DNA from: Sphingopyxis fribergensis | GTDB lineage: Bacteria; Pseudomonadota; Alphaproteobacteria; Sphingomonadales; Sphingomonadaceae | NCBI RefSeq assembly: GCF_000803645.1 | Contig: NZ_CP009122.1 | Coordinates: 3,324,501-3,388,500 of the forward strand | DNA length: 64,000 nt | Direction: 5' to 3' | Part shown: positions 18,030 to 27,867 of the stretch, piece by piece | Numbering within the stretch: position 1 is the stretch's first letter | How the letters are laid out: every line of letters starts with the position of its first letter | Position numbers and translations under genes: made by a program | Notes under the pieces: generated by a model | What the model was told of the DNA's origin: nothing | Database searches by the model: none | What the model saw: only the letters and a program-made list of their open reading frames with translations

Positions 18030-18574
18030 GCCGCGTCGGGTGCCCCAAGCGTCAGCGCAAAGCAATCGGGATGATGGAAGTCGGGCTTGCCCGGCGGGTG
18101 CGCCAGCGCCCAATAGCTTTTGGTGCCGTCGACTTCCTCGATCACCGCCGACAGCGCGAGCTTGGCTCCATTGTCGGGAAAGATGCCGGGTTCGACGCGC
18201 AGCGCATAGCTTTGATCGTCCTTCTCCGCCGCCATTTTCCACGGCGCGAGATCGTCGGCACGCAGCAGCGAGCGATAATCGTCGAACTGGTAACAGGCCC
18301 ACCGCCCGTCGGGGCCATAATTGAACTCGGTGTAATCGGGTTCGCCTTCCTCGGTCAAAAAGGCTTCGAAGCAGGTGCTTTCCCACAATCCATCGGTTGC
18401 ACTGTCGGCGATGACAAGTTCGCCCTGCCCGTCGGGCAGAACCAGCGCGGCGATCGCACCGTCGACGATGAAGCGCAGCGCAAAACCGTCCTCGAACGAC
18501 AGGCTGACCTCGACCGCGACCGCGCGCACGGCCTTCCCCGGCGTCGCCGGGTGACAGATCAGCTCTTTGCGCAT
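18026..18574 (-). CDS. DOMON-like domain protein
   Basis: 182 residues with the pattern of the bacterial DOMON-like family: LWESTCFEAFLTE, YTEFNYGPDGRWACYQFDDYR and ALAHPPGKPDFHHPDCF near the end. DOMON folds bind sugars or haem in other proteins; for this soluble group no function is established. The ATG at 18574 is preferred to a TTG at 18583. It is translationally coupled to the NamZ-like gene by a four-base overlap, which suggests a shared role in cell-wall sugar handling (inference). It is divergent from tyrS. Confidence 0.8.
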   Translation of the reverse strand: MRKELICHPATPGKAVRAVAVEVSLSFEDGFALRFIVDGAIAALVLPDGQGELVIADSATDGLWESTCFEAFLTEEGEPDYTEFNYGPDGRWACYQFDDYRSLLRADDLAPWKMAAEKDDQSYALRVEPGIFPDNGAKLALSAVIEEVDGTKSYWALAHPPGKPDFHHPDCFALTLGAPDAA

Positions 18575-18629
18575 GCTATCCAAATATCAAACCCCATGCT
18601 AAGCGCGCCCCGCTTTCAAAGAGGCCGCT

Positions 18630-19856
18630 ATGACCAGTTACAAATCCGACCTGCTGCGCCTGCTCGACGAGCGAGGCTATATCCATCAGACGACCGACGC
18701 GGAAGGGCTCGATGCGCTTGCCGCGAAACAGGTCGTGCCGGGATATATCGGCTTCGACGCGACCGCGCCCAGCCTGCATGTCGGCAGCCTCGTCCAGATC
18801 ATGATGCTGCGCCGCCTGCAACAGACGGGGCACAAGCCCGTCGTGCTGATGGGCGGCGGAACCACGCGGATCGGCGACCCGACCGGCCGCGACGAAAGCC
18901 GCAAGATGCTATCGGACGCGACGATCGCCGCGAACATCGCCTCGATCTTCAGCATCTTTCAGCAATATCTGACCTTTGGCGACGGCCCGACCGATGCGGT
19001 GATGGTCGACAATCAGGATTGGCTGGGCAAGCTCGGTTATATCGAGCTGCTGCAGGAAGTCGGCACGCACTTCACGATCAACCGCATGATGACCTTTGAT
19101 TCGGTCAAGCTGCGGCTCGAGCGCGAACAGCCGATGACCTTCCTCGAATTCAATTACATGATCCTGCAAGGCTATGATTTCCGGCACCTGTCGAAGGACA
19201 TGGGCGTCCGTCTGCAGATGGGCGGATCGGACCAGTGGGGCAATATCGTCAACGGCATGGAGCTTGGCCGTCGGATGGATGGCGCCGATTTGTATGGCCT
19301 GACGACTCCGCTGCTGACCACCGCCGCGGGGGCCAAAATGGGCAAAACCGCCGCTGGAGCCGTGTGGCTTAATCCCGCACAACTGTCCCATTTTGACTAT
19401 TGGCAATATTGGCGCAACTGCGACGACCGCGACGTCGGCAAGTTCCTGAAGCTGTTCACCGACCTGCCGATGGACGAGATCGCGCGATTGGAAGCGCTCG
19501 AAGGCGCCGAGATCAACGAGGCGAAAAAGATCCTCGCCAACGAAGCGACCGCGATGTGCCGCGGCGCGGACGCCGCGAAGGCCGCCGCCGAGACCGCGAC
19601 GCAAACCTTTGAAAAGGGACAGATCGGTGGCGACCTTCCGCAGGCCGTCGCGCCCGCCGAAGGGATCAGCGTTGTCGATGCCTTGCGCGAACTGGGCTTT
19701 GCAGGGTCGAACAAGGAGGCGCGCCGCAAGCTCGAAGAGGGCGCGGTGAAGGTCGATGGCGCAGTCGTTCGCGACCCGCAGCAGCTGATCCAGCCGGGCG
19801 CCGATCCCGTGCCGCTCAGCCTCGGATCAAAAAAACATGGCCTTGTGATCCGGTAA
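18630..19856 (+). CDS. tyrS: Tyrosyl-tRNA synthetase
   Basis: 408 residues, full length for the bacterial enzyme. Class I signature PSLHVGSL (HIGH equivalent, about residues 49-56), tyrosine-binding region GYDFRHL with [15 protein letters not shown] equivalent KMGKT (about residues 236-240), and a C-terminal S4 RNA-binding domain ([22 protein letters not shown]). It charges tRNA-Tyr with tyrosine. AAAGAGG lies upstream of the ATG at 18630. It is followed after 47 bases by a PilZ gene on the same strand. Confidence 0.98.
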   Translation: MTSYKSDLLRLLDERGYIHQTTDAEGLDALAAKQVVPGYIGFDATAPSLHVGSLVQIMMLRRLQQTGHKPVVLMGGGTTRIGDPTGRDESRKMLSDATIAANIASIFSIFQQYLTFGDGPTDAVMVDNQDWLGKLGYIELLQEVGTHFTINRMMTFDSVKLRLEREQPMTFLEFNYMILQGYDFRHLSKDMGVRLQMGGSDQWGNIVNGMELGRRMDGADLYGLTTPLLTTAAGAKMGKTAAGAVWLNPAQLSHFDYWQYWRNCDDRDVGKFLKLFTDLPMDEIARLEALEGAEINEAKKILANEATAMCRGADAAKAAAETATQTFEKGQIGGDLPQAVAPAEGISVVDALRELGFAGSNKEARRKLEEGAVKVDGAVVRDPQQLIQPGADPVPLSLGSKKHGLVIR

Positions 19857-19903
19857 CGCTCACAAACGCATTTACCACTTCTTCAGCAATCGGATGGATC
19901 GTC

Positions 19904-20272
19904 ATGGCCAAATCAACAAGGTCCACGAATATGCGCAAGATCGACACCAGCAAGGCCCACTATGTAGGCCTCGACCAGCGGATCGCTCCGCGTAGCGACG
20001 TCTATTGCCGCCTGCCCTTCGTCATGCCCGACGGACGGCAGGAAATGTGCACCTGCGTCAACATCAGCGCCGACGGCATGCTGATGCGTTTCGAACGCGG
20101 GCTGGAGATCGGCGATCTCGTCGTATTCCGCATGCCGATCGTCGGCCGCATCGCGGCCAAGGTCGTCTGGTCGATCGGCGGCAAGACCGGCGTGCAGTTC
20201 GACAAGTCGATTTCGGTCGAGGATTATCTGCCGATGATCCGCGCCATGGGCGCGCGGGGCGACGTCAACTAA
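19904..20272 (+). CDS. PilZ-domain protein
   Basis: 122 residues. The segment from RIAPRSDVYCRLPFV through CVNISADGMLMRF to GDLVVFRMP and VVWSIGGKTGVQFDK has the PilZ beta-barrel pattern. The usual c-di-GMP motifs RxxxR and D/NxSxxG are partly kept: ISADG is present, the Arg pair is unclear. c-di-GMP binding is therefore likely but not certain. It may respond to the EAL-domain phosphodiesterase at 26345-27541. It converges with recG, overlapping its end by four bases. Confidence 0.8.
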   Translation: MAKSTRSTNMRKIDTSKAHYVGLDQRIAPRSDVYCRLPFVMPDGRQEMCTCVNISADGMLMRFERGLEIGDLVVFRMPIVGRIAAKVVWSIGGKTGVQFDKSISVEDYLPMIRAMGARGDVN

Positions 20273-22335
20273 CCACTCCGCAACAGCGGCACCGCCGCGT
20301 CGCGTTCGAACAGATACAGGCAGAGCCGCACCGCTTCCGCGCGTGCGCCGTCCATTCCGCCATCGCGCTCGACAAATAGGCGTGCGTCGTCGTGCGCCAC
20401 GGGCAGCAGACGGACGAGTTGTTCGGGTGCCGCGAGCCGGTAGTCGGCATCGCCCGATTGTTTGAGTCCGAGCAGTTCGCCGCCACCGCGTAGTTCGAGA
20501 TCTTTTTCGGCAATTACGAAACCGTCGTTCGTATCGCGCATCAGCGCGAGCCGCTCGCGCGCGGTTTCCGACAGATTCTGCGAGCGGAGCAGCAGGCACA
20601 CCGACTTCGCGGTGCCGCGCCCGACGCGGCCGCGCAGCTGGTGGAGCTGGGCGAGCCCGAAGCGGTCGGCATGTTCGACGATCATCAGGCTGGCGGCGGG
20701 GACATCGACGCCGACCTCGATCACTGTCGTCGCGACGAGGACGCCGATTTCGCCCGCCTGGAAGCGCGCCATGACGTCATCCTTCTCCGGCCCCTTCATC
20801 CGCCCATGCACCAGTCCGACACGTTTTTCACCCAGCCGCGCGCGCAGCAGGCCCGCGCGCTCCTCGGCCGCCGCAAGCTCGCTGATCTCGCTCTCGGCAA
20901 CGAGCGGGCAGACCCAATAGGCCTGCGCGCCGCTCGCCAAATGGCGGTCGAGCCCATCGACGACCTCGTCGAGCCGATCGACCGAAACGACGCGCGTATC
21001 GATTGGCGTGCGCCCTGGCGGCATCTCGTCGATTTGCGATACGTCCATTTCGCCGTGATTGGCGAGTTGCAGCGTGCGCGGGATCGGGGTTGCGGTCATC
21101 ACCAGCAGGTGCGGCGGGCGGGCGGCCTTTTGCGTGAGCATCAACCGCTGCGCGACGCCGAAGCGATGCTGTTCGTCGACGACGACGAGCGCGAGATCCC
21201 TGTACGTCACCGCCTGCTGGAAAATCGCATGGGTGCCTATGAGGATATCGATGCTGCCGTCGGCAAGCCCCATCAGCGTCGATTCGCGGGCCTTCCCCTT
21301 GTCGCGCCCGGTCAGGATCGCGAGGTTCACCGGCAGGCCCGCGAGCATCCGTTGCAATGTAGCAAAATGCTGGCGCGCGAGGATTTCGGTCGGCGCAAGC
21401 AATGCCGCTTGGGTCCCTGCCTCAACCGCCGCCAGCATCGCGCGCAGCGCGACGAGCGTTTTGCCCGACCCCACATCGCCCTGCAGCATTCGCAGCATCG
21501 GCGTGTCCTGCGCCATGTCGCCTGCGATCTCGCGCCCGACGCGCTCCTGCGCTCCGGTCAGCCCGAACGGCAGCTTGAGCGCCTCGGTCAGCCGACCGTC
21601 GCCGACGATCGGGCGGCCCTTGCGCGTGCGAAGGCCCTGGCGGATCAGCATTAACGCGACCTGGCTGGCAAAAATCTCGTCGTAAGCCAGCCGGTCGCGC
21701 GCCGCTTCGTCGCGCGGGCTCGCATGCGCGCGTTCCATCGCCTCGCACCACGCGGGCCAGTTCCGGCTGGCGAGCAACGGCGCGTCGATCCATTCGGCAA
21801 GCTCGGGACGCCGTTCGAGCGCGATCTGCCCCAGCTGCGACAGTCGCGCGTTGGTGAGCCCTTCGGTCAGCGGATACACGGCCTCATGCTCGGCGATCCC
21901 CGCCTCGTCGCCCGGCTCGACGACCTGATCGGGATGCACGATCTGTCGCATGTCGCCATAGAGGTCGAGCCGGCCCGAGACACGGCGCTTCTCGCCCAGG
22001 GGAAAGAGTTTGCGCGCGAGCCCTGACGTCCGCCCGAAATAGACGAGCCGGACATGGTCGCCCGCATCGTCGAACGCCTCGACTCCGAACGGGGCTCGGG
22101 GCGACCTGCCCGCGCGATAATCCTGCGCGGTCAATTCGACGATGATCGTCTGCCCCGCCTGCGCCTGGTCGAGCCGCTCGACTGGGAAGCGCGAGATCAA
22201 TCCGGTCGGCAAATGGAACAGCACGTCGACGACGCGCTCCAATCCCAGCCGCGTCAGCGGCTTGGCGAGCTGCGGTCCGACGCCTTTCAGGTCGGTGAGC
22301 GCAGCAAAGAGCGGATTGAGGATTTCGGGTCGCAT
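20269..22335 (-). CDS. recG: ATP-dependent DNA helicase RecG
   Basis: 688 residues. N-terminal wedge/OB domain, then a helicase core with Walker A GDVGSGKT, DEQH-type Walker B (VVVDEQHRFG), TATPIPRT motif III and the C-terminal helicase half ending in motif VI, RGRVGRG. RecG remodels replication forks and Holliday junctions. The ATG at 22335 opens directly on MRPEILNPLFAALTDLKGVG. It is divergent from sdhE-mfd, an arrangement seen in other alphaproteobacteria. Length fits the family. Confidence 0.98.
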   Translation of the reverse strand: MRPEILNPLFAALTDLKGVGPQLAKPLTRLGLERVVDVLFHLPTGLISRFPVERLDQAQAGQTIIVELTAQDYRAGRSPRAPFGVEAFDDAGDHVRLVYFGRTSGLARKLFPLGEKRRVSGRLDLYGDMRQIVHPDQVVEPGDEAGIAEHEAVYPLTEGLTNARLSQLGQIALERRPELAEWIDAPLLASRNWPAWCEAMERAHASPRDEAARDRLAYDEIFASQVALMLIRQGLRTRKGRPIVGDGRLTEALKLPFGLTGAQERVGREIAGDMAQDTPMLRMLQGDVGSGKTLVALRAMLAAVEAGTQAALLAPTEILARQHFATLQRMLAGLPVNLAILTGRDKGKARESTLMGLADGSIDILIGTHAIFQQAVTYRDLALVVVDEQHRFGVAQRLMLTQKAARPPHLLVMTATPIPRTLQLANHGEMDVSQIDEMPPGRTPIDTRVVSVDRLDEVVDGLDRHLASGAQAYWVCPLVAESEISELAAAEERAGLLRARLGEKRVGLVHGRMKGPEKDDVMARFQAGEIGVLVATTVIEVGVDVPAASLMIVEHADRFGLAQLHQLRGRVGRGTAKSVCLLLRSQNLSETARERLALMRDTNDGFVIAEKDLELRGGGELLGLKQSGDADYRLAAPEQLVRLLPVAHDDARLFVERDGGMDGARAEAVRLCLYLFERDAAVPLLRSG

Positions 22336-22360
22336 CGCCCGGCGTGTCTAGCCTCGTATT

Positions 22361-22444
22361 TCCGCTCATGTCGAGCGAAGTCGAGACACCTCGCAGGCAA
22401 GCGCGCGACCGATGGGCATCTCGACTTCGCTCGATGCAAACGGG
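22361..22444. repeat. Intergenic inverted repeat, GAGCGAAGTCGA type, copy 2
   Basis: Arms GTCGAGCGAAGTCGAGA and ATCTCGACTTCGCTCGAT face each other across about 35 bases in the recG-sdhE divergent space. Same family as 12793-12872. It must sit close to the promoters of both genes. Confidence 0.8.
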
Positions 22445-22494
22445 TTGGGGAAACGGCGGTTGATACATCGCCCGACAAGGCTAAAAGGCCCGCC

Positions 22495-22755
22495 ATGCAA
22501 GACCGCCTCAAACGCCTGAAATTCCGTGCCTGGCACCGCGGCACGCGCGAGGCCGACTATATGATCGGCGGCTTTTTCGACCGCTATTCGGCGGGTTGGA
22601 GCGAGGAAGAGATCGCCTGGTACGAGATCGTCGTCGAGGAAGATGATGTCGACATCATGGCGTGGGCGCTGGGCACCGGTCAGCCGCCCCCCCATCTCGA
22701 TCGACCCGAGATGATCGCCGCGATGCGCCGCCTGGACTATATCCCGCTGCCATGA
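22495..22755 (+). CDS. sdhE: FAD assembly factor SdhE
   Basis: 86 residues, the normal size for the SdhE/YgfY (SDH5) family, with the RAWHRGTREADYMIGGF motif in which the conserved Arg-Gly-x-x-Glu (RGTRE) is needed for flavinylation of succinate dehydrogenase. The C-terminal helix carries WYEIVVEEDD and IMAWALG. The ATG at 22495 is the first in frame and matches the expected start. It ends in an ATGA overlap with mfd, so both are translated from one message. Confidence 0.95.
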   Translation: MQDRLKRLKFRAWHRGTREADYMIGGFFDRYSAGWSEEEIAWYEIVVEEDDVDIMAWALGTGQPPPHLDRPEMIAAMRRLDYIPLP

Positions 22756-25700
22756 CGATTCCCGCCGCCGACATTTTCGCCGCGATCGGATCGGCGCCGA
22801 CTCCGCTGACGCTGGCGCGCGCAGCCGACGGCTTCCTGCCGCTGCTCCTCGCCGACCTGGCGCGCGCAAGCGACAAGCGCCTCGTCTATGTCGCGACCGA
22901 CGATAGCGCGATGCAGGCGATCGCCGACGCCGCGCCCTTCTTCGCCCCCGACCTTGCCGTCCACCGCTTTCCGGCGTGGGATTGCCTTCCTTACGATCGC
23001 GCCGGACCGTCGATGCGCGTCAGCGCCGACCGGCTTGCGACGCTCTCCGCGCTGCAACTGCCGCCGAAACGGGGCGAACTGATCCTGACCACCGTCGCCG
23101 CGATCACTCAGCGCACGCTGACGCCCTTCCGCATCCGCCAGCTCGCCACGACGCTCGCGGCGGGGCAGCGGATCGACCGCGACGCGCTTGCCGAACTGCT
23201 CGTCTCGAACGGCTTCAGCCGCGTCGACACCGTCGCCGATCAGGGCGAGTTCGCAGTGCGCGGCGGTATCCTCGATCTCTTCCCCGCCGGCGAAGAAACG
23301 GGCCTGCGCGTCGATTTCTTCGGCGACGAGATCGAGAGCATCCGCCGCTTCGACCCCGCCGACCAACGCAGCCTCGGCCCCGCCAAGGCGTTGCAGCTTC
23401 TCCCGGCATCCGAGACCTTGCTCGACGAAGCGACGATCAAGCGGTTCCGCTCGGCCTATCGCGACCTGTTCGGCGGCCAGTCGACGGGCGACCCGCTGTA
23501 TCAGGCAGTGAGTGAGGGCCGACGGCAGGCGGGCATGGACCATTGGTTGCCGCTGTTCGAGGAACGATTGGCAACTTTGTTCGACCATATCGATCCCGCA
23601 ACTCCCGTGCTGCGCGGCCACCGCACCGAGGCGACCGCCGAGACGCGTTTCGCAGCAATCAGCGACTATCACGCCAACCGCGTTGCCGCCGAACGCGAAT
23701 CGCCGGGCAGCTATCGCCCGCTGACGCCCGAGACGCTCTATTTGGCCGAACACGAATGGGCCGGAGCCTCGTCGGATCGCCCAATCCATATCGTCACCCC
23801 CTTCGACGTGCCCCCAAGCGCAACGGTGGTCGACCTCGAAACCTTCGCCGCGCGCGATTTCACCCCCGAGCGCACTGCCGACCTCAACGTCTATGACAAG
23901 GTTGCCGACCATCTGTCGGACGAGCGGCGCAAGGGCCGGCGTACAATCATCGCCAGCTATTCGGGCGGCGCGCGCGAGCGCCTGTCGGGGCTGCTGCGCG
24001 ACCATGGCGTCACTTCGCTCGCCCCCGCCGACAGCTGGCAGGAGGCGCTCGGCACCGCCTCGGCGGAAAGCGGCGGCGCGACCGCGATGGTCGTCCTGCC
24101 GCTCGACCATGGCTTTGCGAGCGACGCGATCAGCCTGCTTACCGAACAAGATATCCTCGGCGAGCGTCTCGTCCGGCGGCAGAAGCGCCGCAAGAGCGCC
24201 GATGCGTTTCTGGCGGAACTCGCGACGCTCAGCGTCGGCGACCTTGTTGTCCATCTCGATCACGGCATCGGGCGATATGAGGGACTGACCCAGATCCCGG
24301 TCGGGAGCAGCCCGCACGATTGCGTCGCGCTCACCTACGCCGGCGGCGACAAGCTGTACGTCCCCGTCGAAAATCTCGATGTCCTCTCGCGCTATGGCGG
24401 CGAGAGCGACGGCGTCGCGCTCGATCGGCTCGGCGGCGAAGCCTGGCAGCGCCGCAAGGCGCGGATGAAGGAGCGCATCCGCGAGATCGCGGGCGAGCTG
24501 CTCGCAACCGCGGCGCAGCGCGCTTTGCGCTCGGGCGAACTACTCGCGCAGGATGCCGCCTATCCCGCGTTCGCCGACCGCTTCCCCTATCAGGAAACTG
24601 ACGATCAGGACCGCGCGATCGGCGATGTGCTCGCCGACATGGCATCGGGCCGCCCGATGGACCGGCTCGTTTGCGGCGACGTCGGGTTCGGCAAGACCGA
24701 GGTCGCGCTCCGCGCCGCCTTCGTCGCGGCGATGGCCGGGGTGCAGGTTGCGGTGGTCGTGCCGACGACTTTGCTCGCACGCCAGCATTACACGAATTTC
24801 GTCGAGCGTTTCAAAGGCTTCCCGGTCAACATCGGCCGCCTCTCTCGCCTAGTTCCGGCAGGTGAAGCGCAAAAGACGCGCGAAGGGCTCGAAAGCGGTC
24901 ATATCGACATCGTCGTCGGCACCCATGCTGTGATCGCGAAATCGGTCGAGTTCAAGAATCTCGGCCTCGTCATCGTCGACGAAGAGCAGCGTTTCGGGGT
25001 CGTGCACAAGGAGCGGCTGAAGCAGCTCAAGACCGACGTCCACGTCCTGACCCTCACCGCGACACCGATCCCGCGCACGTTGCAGATGGCGATGTCGGGC
25101 TTGCGCGAACTCAGTGTCATCCAGACGCCGCCGGTCGACCGCCTCGCGGTCCGCACCTATGTGGCGCCGTGGGATCCCGTGGTGCTCCGCGAAGCCTTGC
25201 TGCGCGAGCATGACCGCGGCGGACAGAGCTTCTTCGTCGTGCCGCGGATCAAGGATCTGCCCGACATCGAGGAATTCTTGCGCAACCGCGTGCCCGAAAT
25301 CAAATATGTCGTCGCGCATGGCCAGATGACCCCGACCGAGGTCGAGGACCGGATGAGCGCCTTCTACGACCGCAAATATGACGTGCTGCTGTCGACGACG
25401 ATCGTCGAAAGCGGGCTCGATATCCCGAGCGCCAACACGCTGATCATCCACCGCGCCGACCGCTTCGGCCTCGCACAGCTCTATCAGCTGCGCGGGCGCG
25501 TCGGCCGATCGAAGACGCGCGCCTATGCCTATCTCACGACCCCCGAGCATGGCGCGATCACCGATACCGCCGAAAAGCGGCTGAAGCTGCTCGGCGATCT
25601 CGACACATTGGGCGCGGGTTTCCAGCTGGCGAGCCACGACCTCGACATTCGCGGCGCGGGCAATCTCGTCGGCGACGAGCAGTCGGGGCATATCCGCGAA

Positions 25701-26246
25701 GTCGGTTTCGAACTTTATCAGTCGATGCTCGAGGAGGCGATTTTAGTGGCAAAGGCCGAGGGTGCTGGAAAGCTGCCGCCGCGCGAAGCCTTGTCGCCCA
25801 CGATCACCGTCGACGCGCCGATCCTGATCCCCGAGGATTATGTCCCCGACCTACCGCTGCGCATGGCGCTCTATCGCCGCCTCAACGACGCCGAGGATCG
25901 TCCGGCGCTCGATGCCTTCGCGGCCGAGATGATCGACCGTTTTGGGCCGCTGCCGCCCGAAACCGCGAACCTTGTGCAGCTGATGGAGATCAAGGCAAAC
26001 GCGAAGCTCGCGGGGATCGCCAAACTCGATGTCGGCACCAAGGGCGCGCTCGTCAGCTTCCACGGCGACCAGTTCGCCAATGTCCCCGGGCTGATCGCCT
26101 ATGTCGAACGGCTGAAGGGCCGCGCGCGCCTTCGCCCCGACAACAAATTGTCGATCAGCGGCGACTGGGTGAGCACGGGTGCGCGATTGAACGGCGCGCT
26201 CCAGCTATCGAAGGGATTGGGCAAGCTGGCGAAGCAGGTGGCGTAA
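22752..26246 (+). CDS. mfd: Transcription-repair coupling factor Mfd
   Basis: 1164 residues. UvrB-homology N terminus, RNA polymerase interaction region ([16 protein letters not shown]), RecG-like translocase with [16 protein letters not shown] and TATPIPRT, and the C-terminal TRCF domain ([11 protein letters not shown]). It displaces RNA polymerase stalled at lesions and recruits UvrABC. A frame open from 22662 adds 30 residues read through sdhE; the ATG at 22752 overlapping the sdhE stop is chosen. Complete, with no frameshift seen. Confidence 0.98.
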   Translation: MTIPAADIFAAIGSAPTPLTLARAADGFLPLLLADLARASDKRLVYVATDDSAMQAIADAAPFFAPDLAVHRFPAWDCLPYDRAGPSMRVSADRLATLSALQLPPKRGELILTTVAAITQRTLTPFRIRQLATTLAAGQRIDRDALAELLVSNGFSRVDTVADQGEFAVRGGILDLFPAGEETGLRVDFFGDEIESIRRFDPADQRSLGPAKALQLLPASETLLDEATIKRFRSAYRDLFGGQSTGDPLYQAVSEGRRQAGMDHWLPLFEERLATLFDHIDPATPVLRGHRTEATAETRFAAISDYHANRVAAERESPGSYRPLTPETLYLAEHEWAGASSDRPIHIVTPFDVPPSATVVDLETFAARDFTPERTADLNVYDKVADHLSDERRKGRRTIIASYSGGARERLSGLLRDHGVTSLAPADSWQEALGTASAESGGATAMVVLPLDHGFASDAISLLTEQDILGERLVRRQKRRKSADAFLAELATLSVGDLVVHLDHGIGRYEGLTQIPVGSSPHDCVALTYAGGDKLYVPVENLDVLSRYGGESDGVALDRLGGEAWQRRKARMKERIREIAGELLATAAQRALRSGELLAQDAAYPAFADRFPYQETDDQDRAIGDVLADMASGRPMDRLVCGDVGFGKTEVALRAAFVAAMAGVQVAVVVPTTLLARQHYTNFVERFKGFPVNIGRLSRLVPAGEAQKTREGLESGHIDIVVGTHAVIAKSVEFKNLGLVIVDEEQRFGVVHKERLKQLKTDVHVLTLTATPIPRTLQMAMSGLRELSVIQTPPVDRLAVRTYVAPWDPVVLREALLREHDRGGQSFFVVPRIKDLPDIEEFLRNRVPEIKYVVAHGQMTPTEVEDRMSAFYDRKYDVLLSTTIVESGLDIPSANTLIIHRADRFGLAQLYQLRGRVGRSKTRAYAYLTTPEHGAITDTAEKRLKLLGDLDTLGAGFQLASHDLDIRGAGNLVGDEQSGHIREVGFELYQSMLEEAILVAKAEGAGKLPPREALSPTITVDAPILIPEDYVPDLPLRMALYRRLNDAEDRPALDAFAAEMIDRFGPLPPETANLVQLMEIKANAKLAGIAKLDVGTKGALVSFHGDQFANVPGLIAYVERLKGRARLRPDNKLSISGDWVSTGARLNGALQLSKGLGKLAKQVA

Positions 26247-26253
26247 CGTCGCC

Positions 26254-26340
26254 TCGTCATTGCGAGGAGCCGAAGGCGACGCGGCAATCCAGAGCCCGCG
26301 TAAACCGCCCTGGATTGCTTCGCTCCGCTCGCAATGACGA
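26254..26340. repeat. Intergenic inverted repeat, TCGTCATTGCGAG type
   Basis: Outer ends TCGTCATTGCGAG and CTCGCAATGACGA, inner ends GCAATCCAG and CTGGATTGC. It fills the space between the convergent mfd and EAL genes. This pattern is widespread in proteobacterial intergenic regions and may serve as a terminator here. Confidence 0.85.
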
Positions 26341-26344
26341 AGGG

Positions 26345-27541
26345 CTATTCCATCAACGCCAGCAGTTGATCCGCCGGCACCGGCCCCGACTTCAGGAAGC
26401 CCTGCCACGTCGCGACGCGCAGTTCGGACAGGCGCGTCAGCTGACGCTCATTCTCGATGCCCTCGGCCACCACCAGCAACCCCAGAGCGCGCGCGAGGTC
26501 GACGATCGCGCGCACGACGATGCGGTCGCGATCGCTGCCGTCGATCGTGCGGGTAAAGCCGCTGTCGATCTTGAGATAGTCGATCGGCAGCCGTGCCAGC
26601 AGCGACAGGCTGGAATAGCCGGTGCCGAAATCATCGATCGCGACCGCGACGCCAAGCGCGCGGATCTGCGCAAGTTGGTCGGCGGCGCTCGCTGGGTCGC
26701 TCAGCATCGCCTGTTCGGTCAGTTCGAGCGTCAACCGGTCGGGGTCGACCTTCGCGGCTTTTGCCATCGCGGCGAAACGTCCCGCGAATTCGGGATCGCC
26801 CAGATCGGCGGCGGTGATGTTGAGCGAGACGCGCAGCTTGGCTAGCGCCTTGGGCCAGTTCGCCATTTCGGCGAGCGCGACGCGGTGCGCATGTTCGGTA
26901 AGCTCGCATTCGAGCCGCGCCGCGCGCGCCGCGGTGACCAGCGGCCCGGCGCCTAGCAGGCCGAGTTCGGGATGCTGCCAGCGCAGCAGCGCCTCGACCC
27001 CCGTCATTTCACCGGTCGCGACGTCATATTGCGGCTGGTAATGGATCACGACCTCATTCCGCGACAGCGCGGCGTGGACCATCACCCCGTCGCGTGCCGA
27101 GGCCGGCCGCGACAGCTGATCACCGGCATGGCGAAGCTGTTCGGCGACCGATTCGTCGCGCGTGATCAGCGCCGCGGCGATGCGGATAGACAGGCGGCCG
27201 TTCGGATCGCCGACGATCGGCTCGGCGAGCGCGACGTGCAGCGCGCGTTCCTGGGCGCGAAGCGCGCCGAGCGACAGCGGTGTCGACGGGACGATCAGGA
27301 AGCGCGGACCCTCAAGGCGGTCGACGCACGATCCCTGCCCGAATTCGTCGCTCGCGAAACTTTCGAGCCGGCGTCCGATCTCGTCGAGCACCGAATCGCC
27401 CGTCGCCTTCCCCGCGCTGTTGTTGATGCGCGCCATCTGGTCGACCTGGACCAGAATGACGCCCGCGTCGGCATCGTGCCGCGCGTGCAGGGCTTCGATT
27501 TTGCGGGCGCAGGCGGAAAGGGATTCGGACAGGCGATTCAT
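26345..27541 (-). CDS. EAL-domain phosphodiesterase with degenerate GGDEF domain
   Basis: 398 residues. Residues about 1-135 have a GGDEF-like fold whose active-site loop reads RLEGPRFL, so cyclase activity is lost. The EAL domain follows with EALLRWQHP, SLNITAADL, LTLELTEQAML, AIDDFGTGYSSL and VAEGIENE, all of which keep the metal and c-di-GMP residues, so hydrolysis of c-di-GMP is expected. No membrane or PAS segment is present. A PilZ protein lies 6 kb away. Start ATG at 27541 is clear. Confidence 0.92.
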   Translation of the reverse strand: MNRLSESLSACARKIEALHARHDADAGVILVQVDQMARINNSAGKATGDSVLDEIGRRLESFASDEFGQGSCVDRLEGPRFLIVPSTPLSLGALRAQERALHVALAEPIVGDPNGRLSIRIAAALITRDESVAEQLRHAGDQLSRPASARDGVMVHAALSRNEVVIHYQPQYDVATGEMTGVEALLRWQHPELGLLGAGPLVTAARAARLECELTEHAHRVALAEMANWPKALAKLRVSLNITAADLGDPEFAGRFAAMAKAAKVDPDRLTLELTEQAMLSDPASAADQLAQIRALGVAVAIDDFGTGYSSLSLLARLPIDYLKIDSGFTRTIDGSDRDRIVVRAIVDLARALGLLVVAEGIENERQLTRLSELRVATWQGFLKSGPVPADQLLALME

Positions 27542-27555
27542 CGCATTTCCATAGA

Positions 27556-27816
27556 GTCAGCATCCACCAATTGCACGTTCGAGGCATCGAAATGGCAAAG
27601 ATATCGGGTTCGGGTGGCCGCCGCGAGTAGCATCGCTACCCGCAAGGTCGCGCGCGCACGAGATCGAAGCCATTTCGACGTCCCTTCGAGGTTTGAAGCG
27701 ATTTTGCCCATGGCTTCGTCGGCAAGTCTGGAAATATCGACATATTCCTGCGCCTTGCCTCCTCGCCCTGAGCAAAATCGCTTCAAACCTCGATCGCGCA
27801 ATTGGTGGATGCTGAC
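27556..27816. repeat. Nested inverted repeat upstream of moaA
   Basis: Perfect 19-base arms lie at 27556-27574 and 27798-27816 (core CATCCACCAATTGC), and perfect 21-base arms at 27687-27707 and 27772-27792 (core GGTTTGAAGCGATTTTGC). Between the two left arms is a segment of about 107 bases flanked by TTCGAGG (27578-27584 and 27685-27691) whose ends, 27585-27596 and 27669-27680, are near-perfect 12-base inverted repeats (CATCGAAATGGC type). It fills the divergent space between the EAL gene and moaA. No gene is seen in it. Confidence 0.8.
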
Positions 27817-27867
27817 CCTAGCAGGCTTTGCTTGCCAAGTTCCTGCCTTTTGCATCAATATGGGCGC

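Noticed and set aside
18030..18386. N-terminal extension of the NamZ-like gene
   Set aside because: It is the DOMON-like gene read in another frame; family length and the ATGA overlap support the start at 18029.
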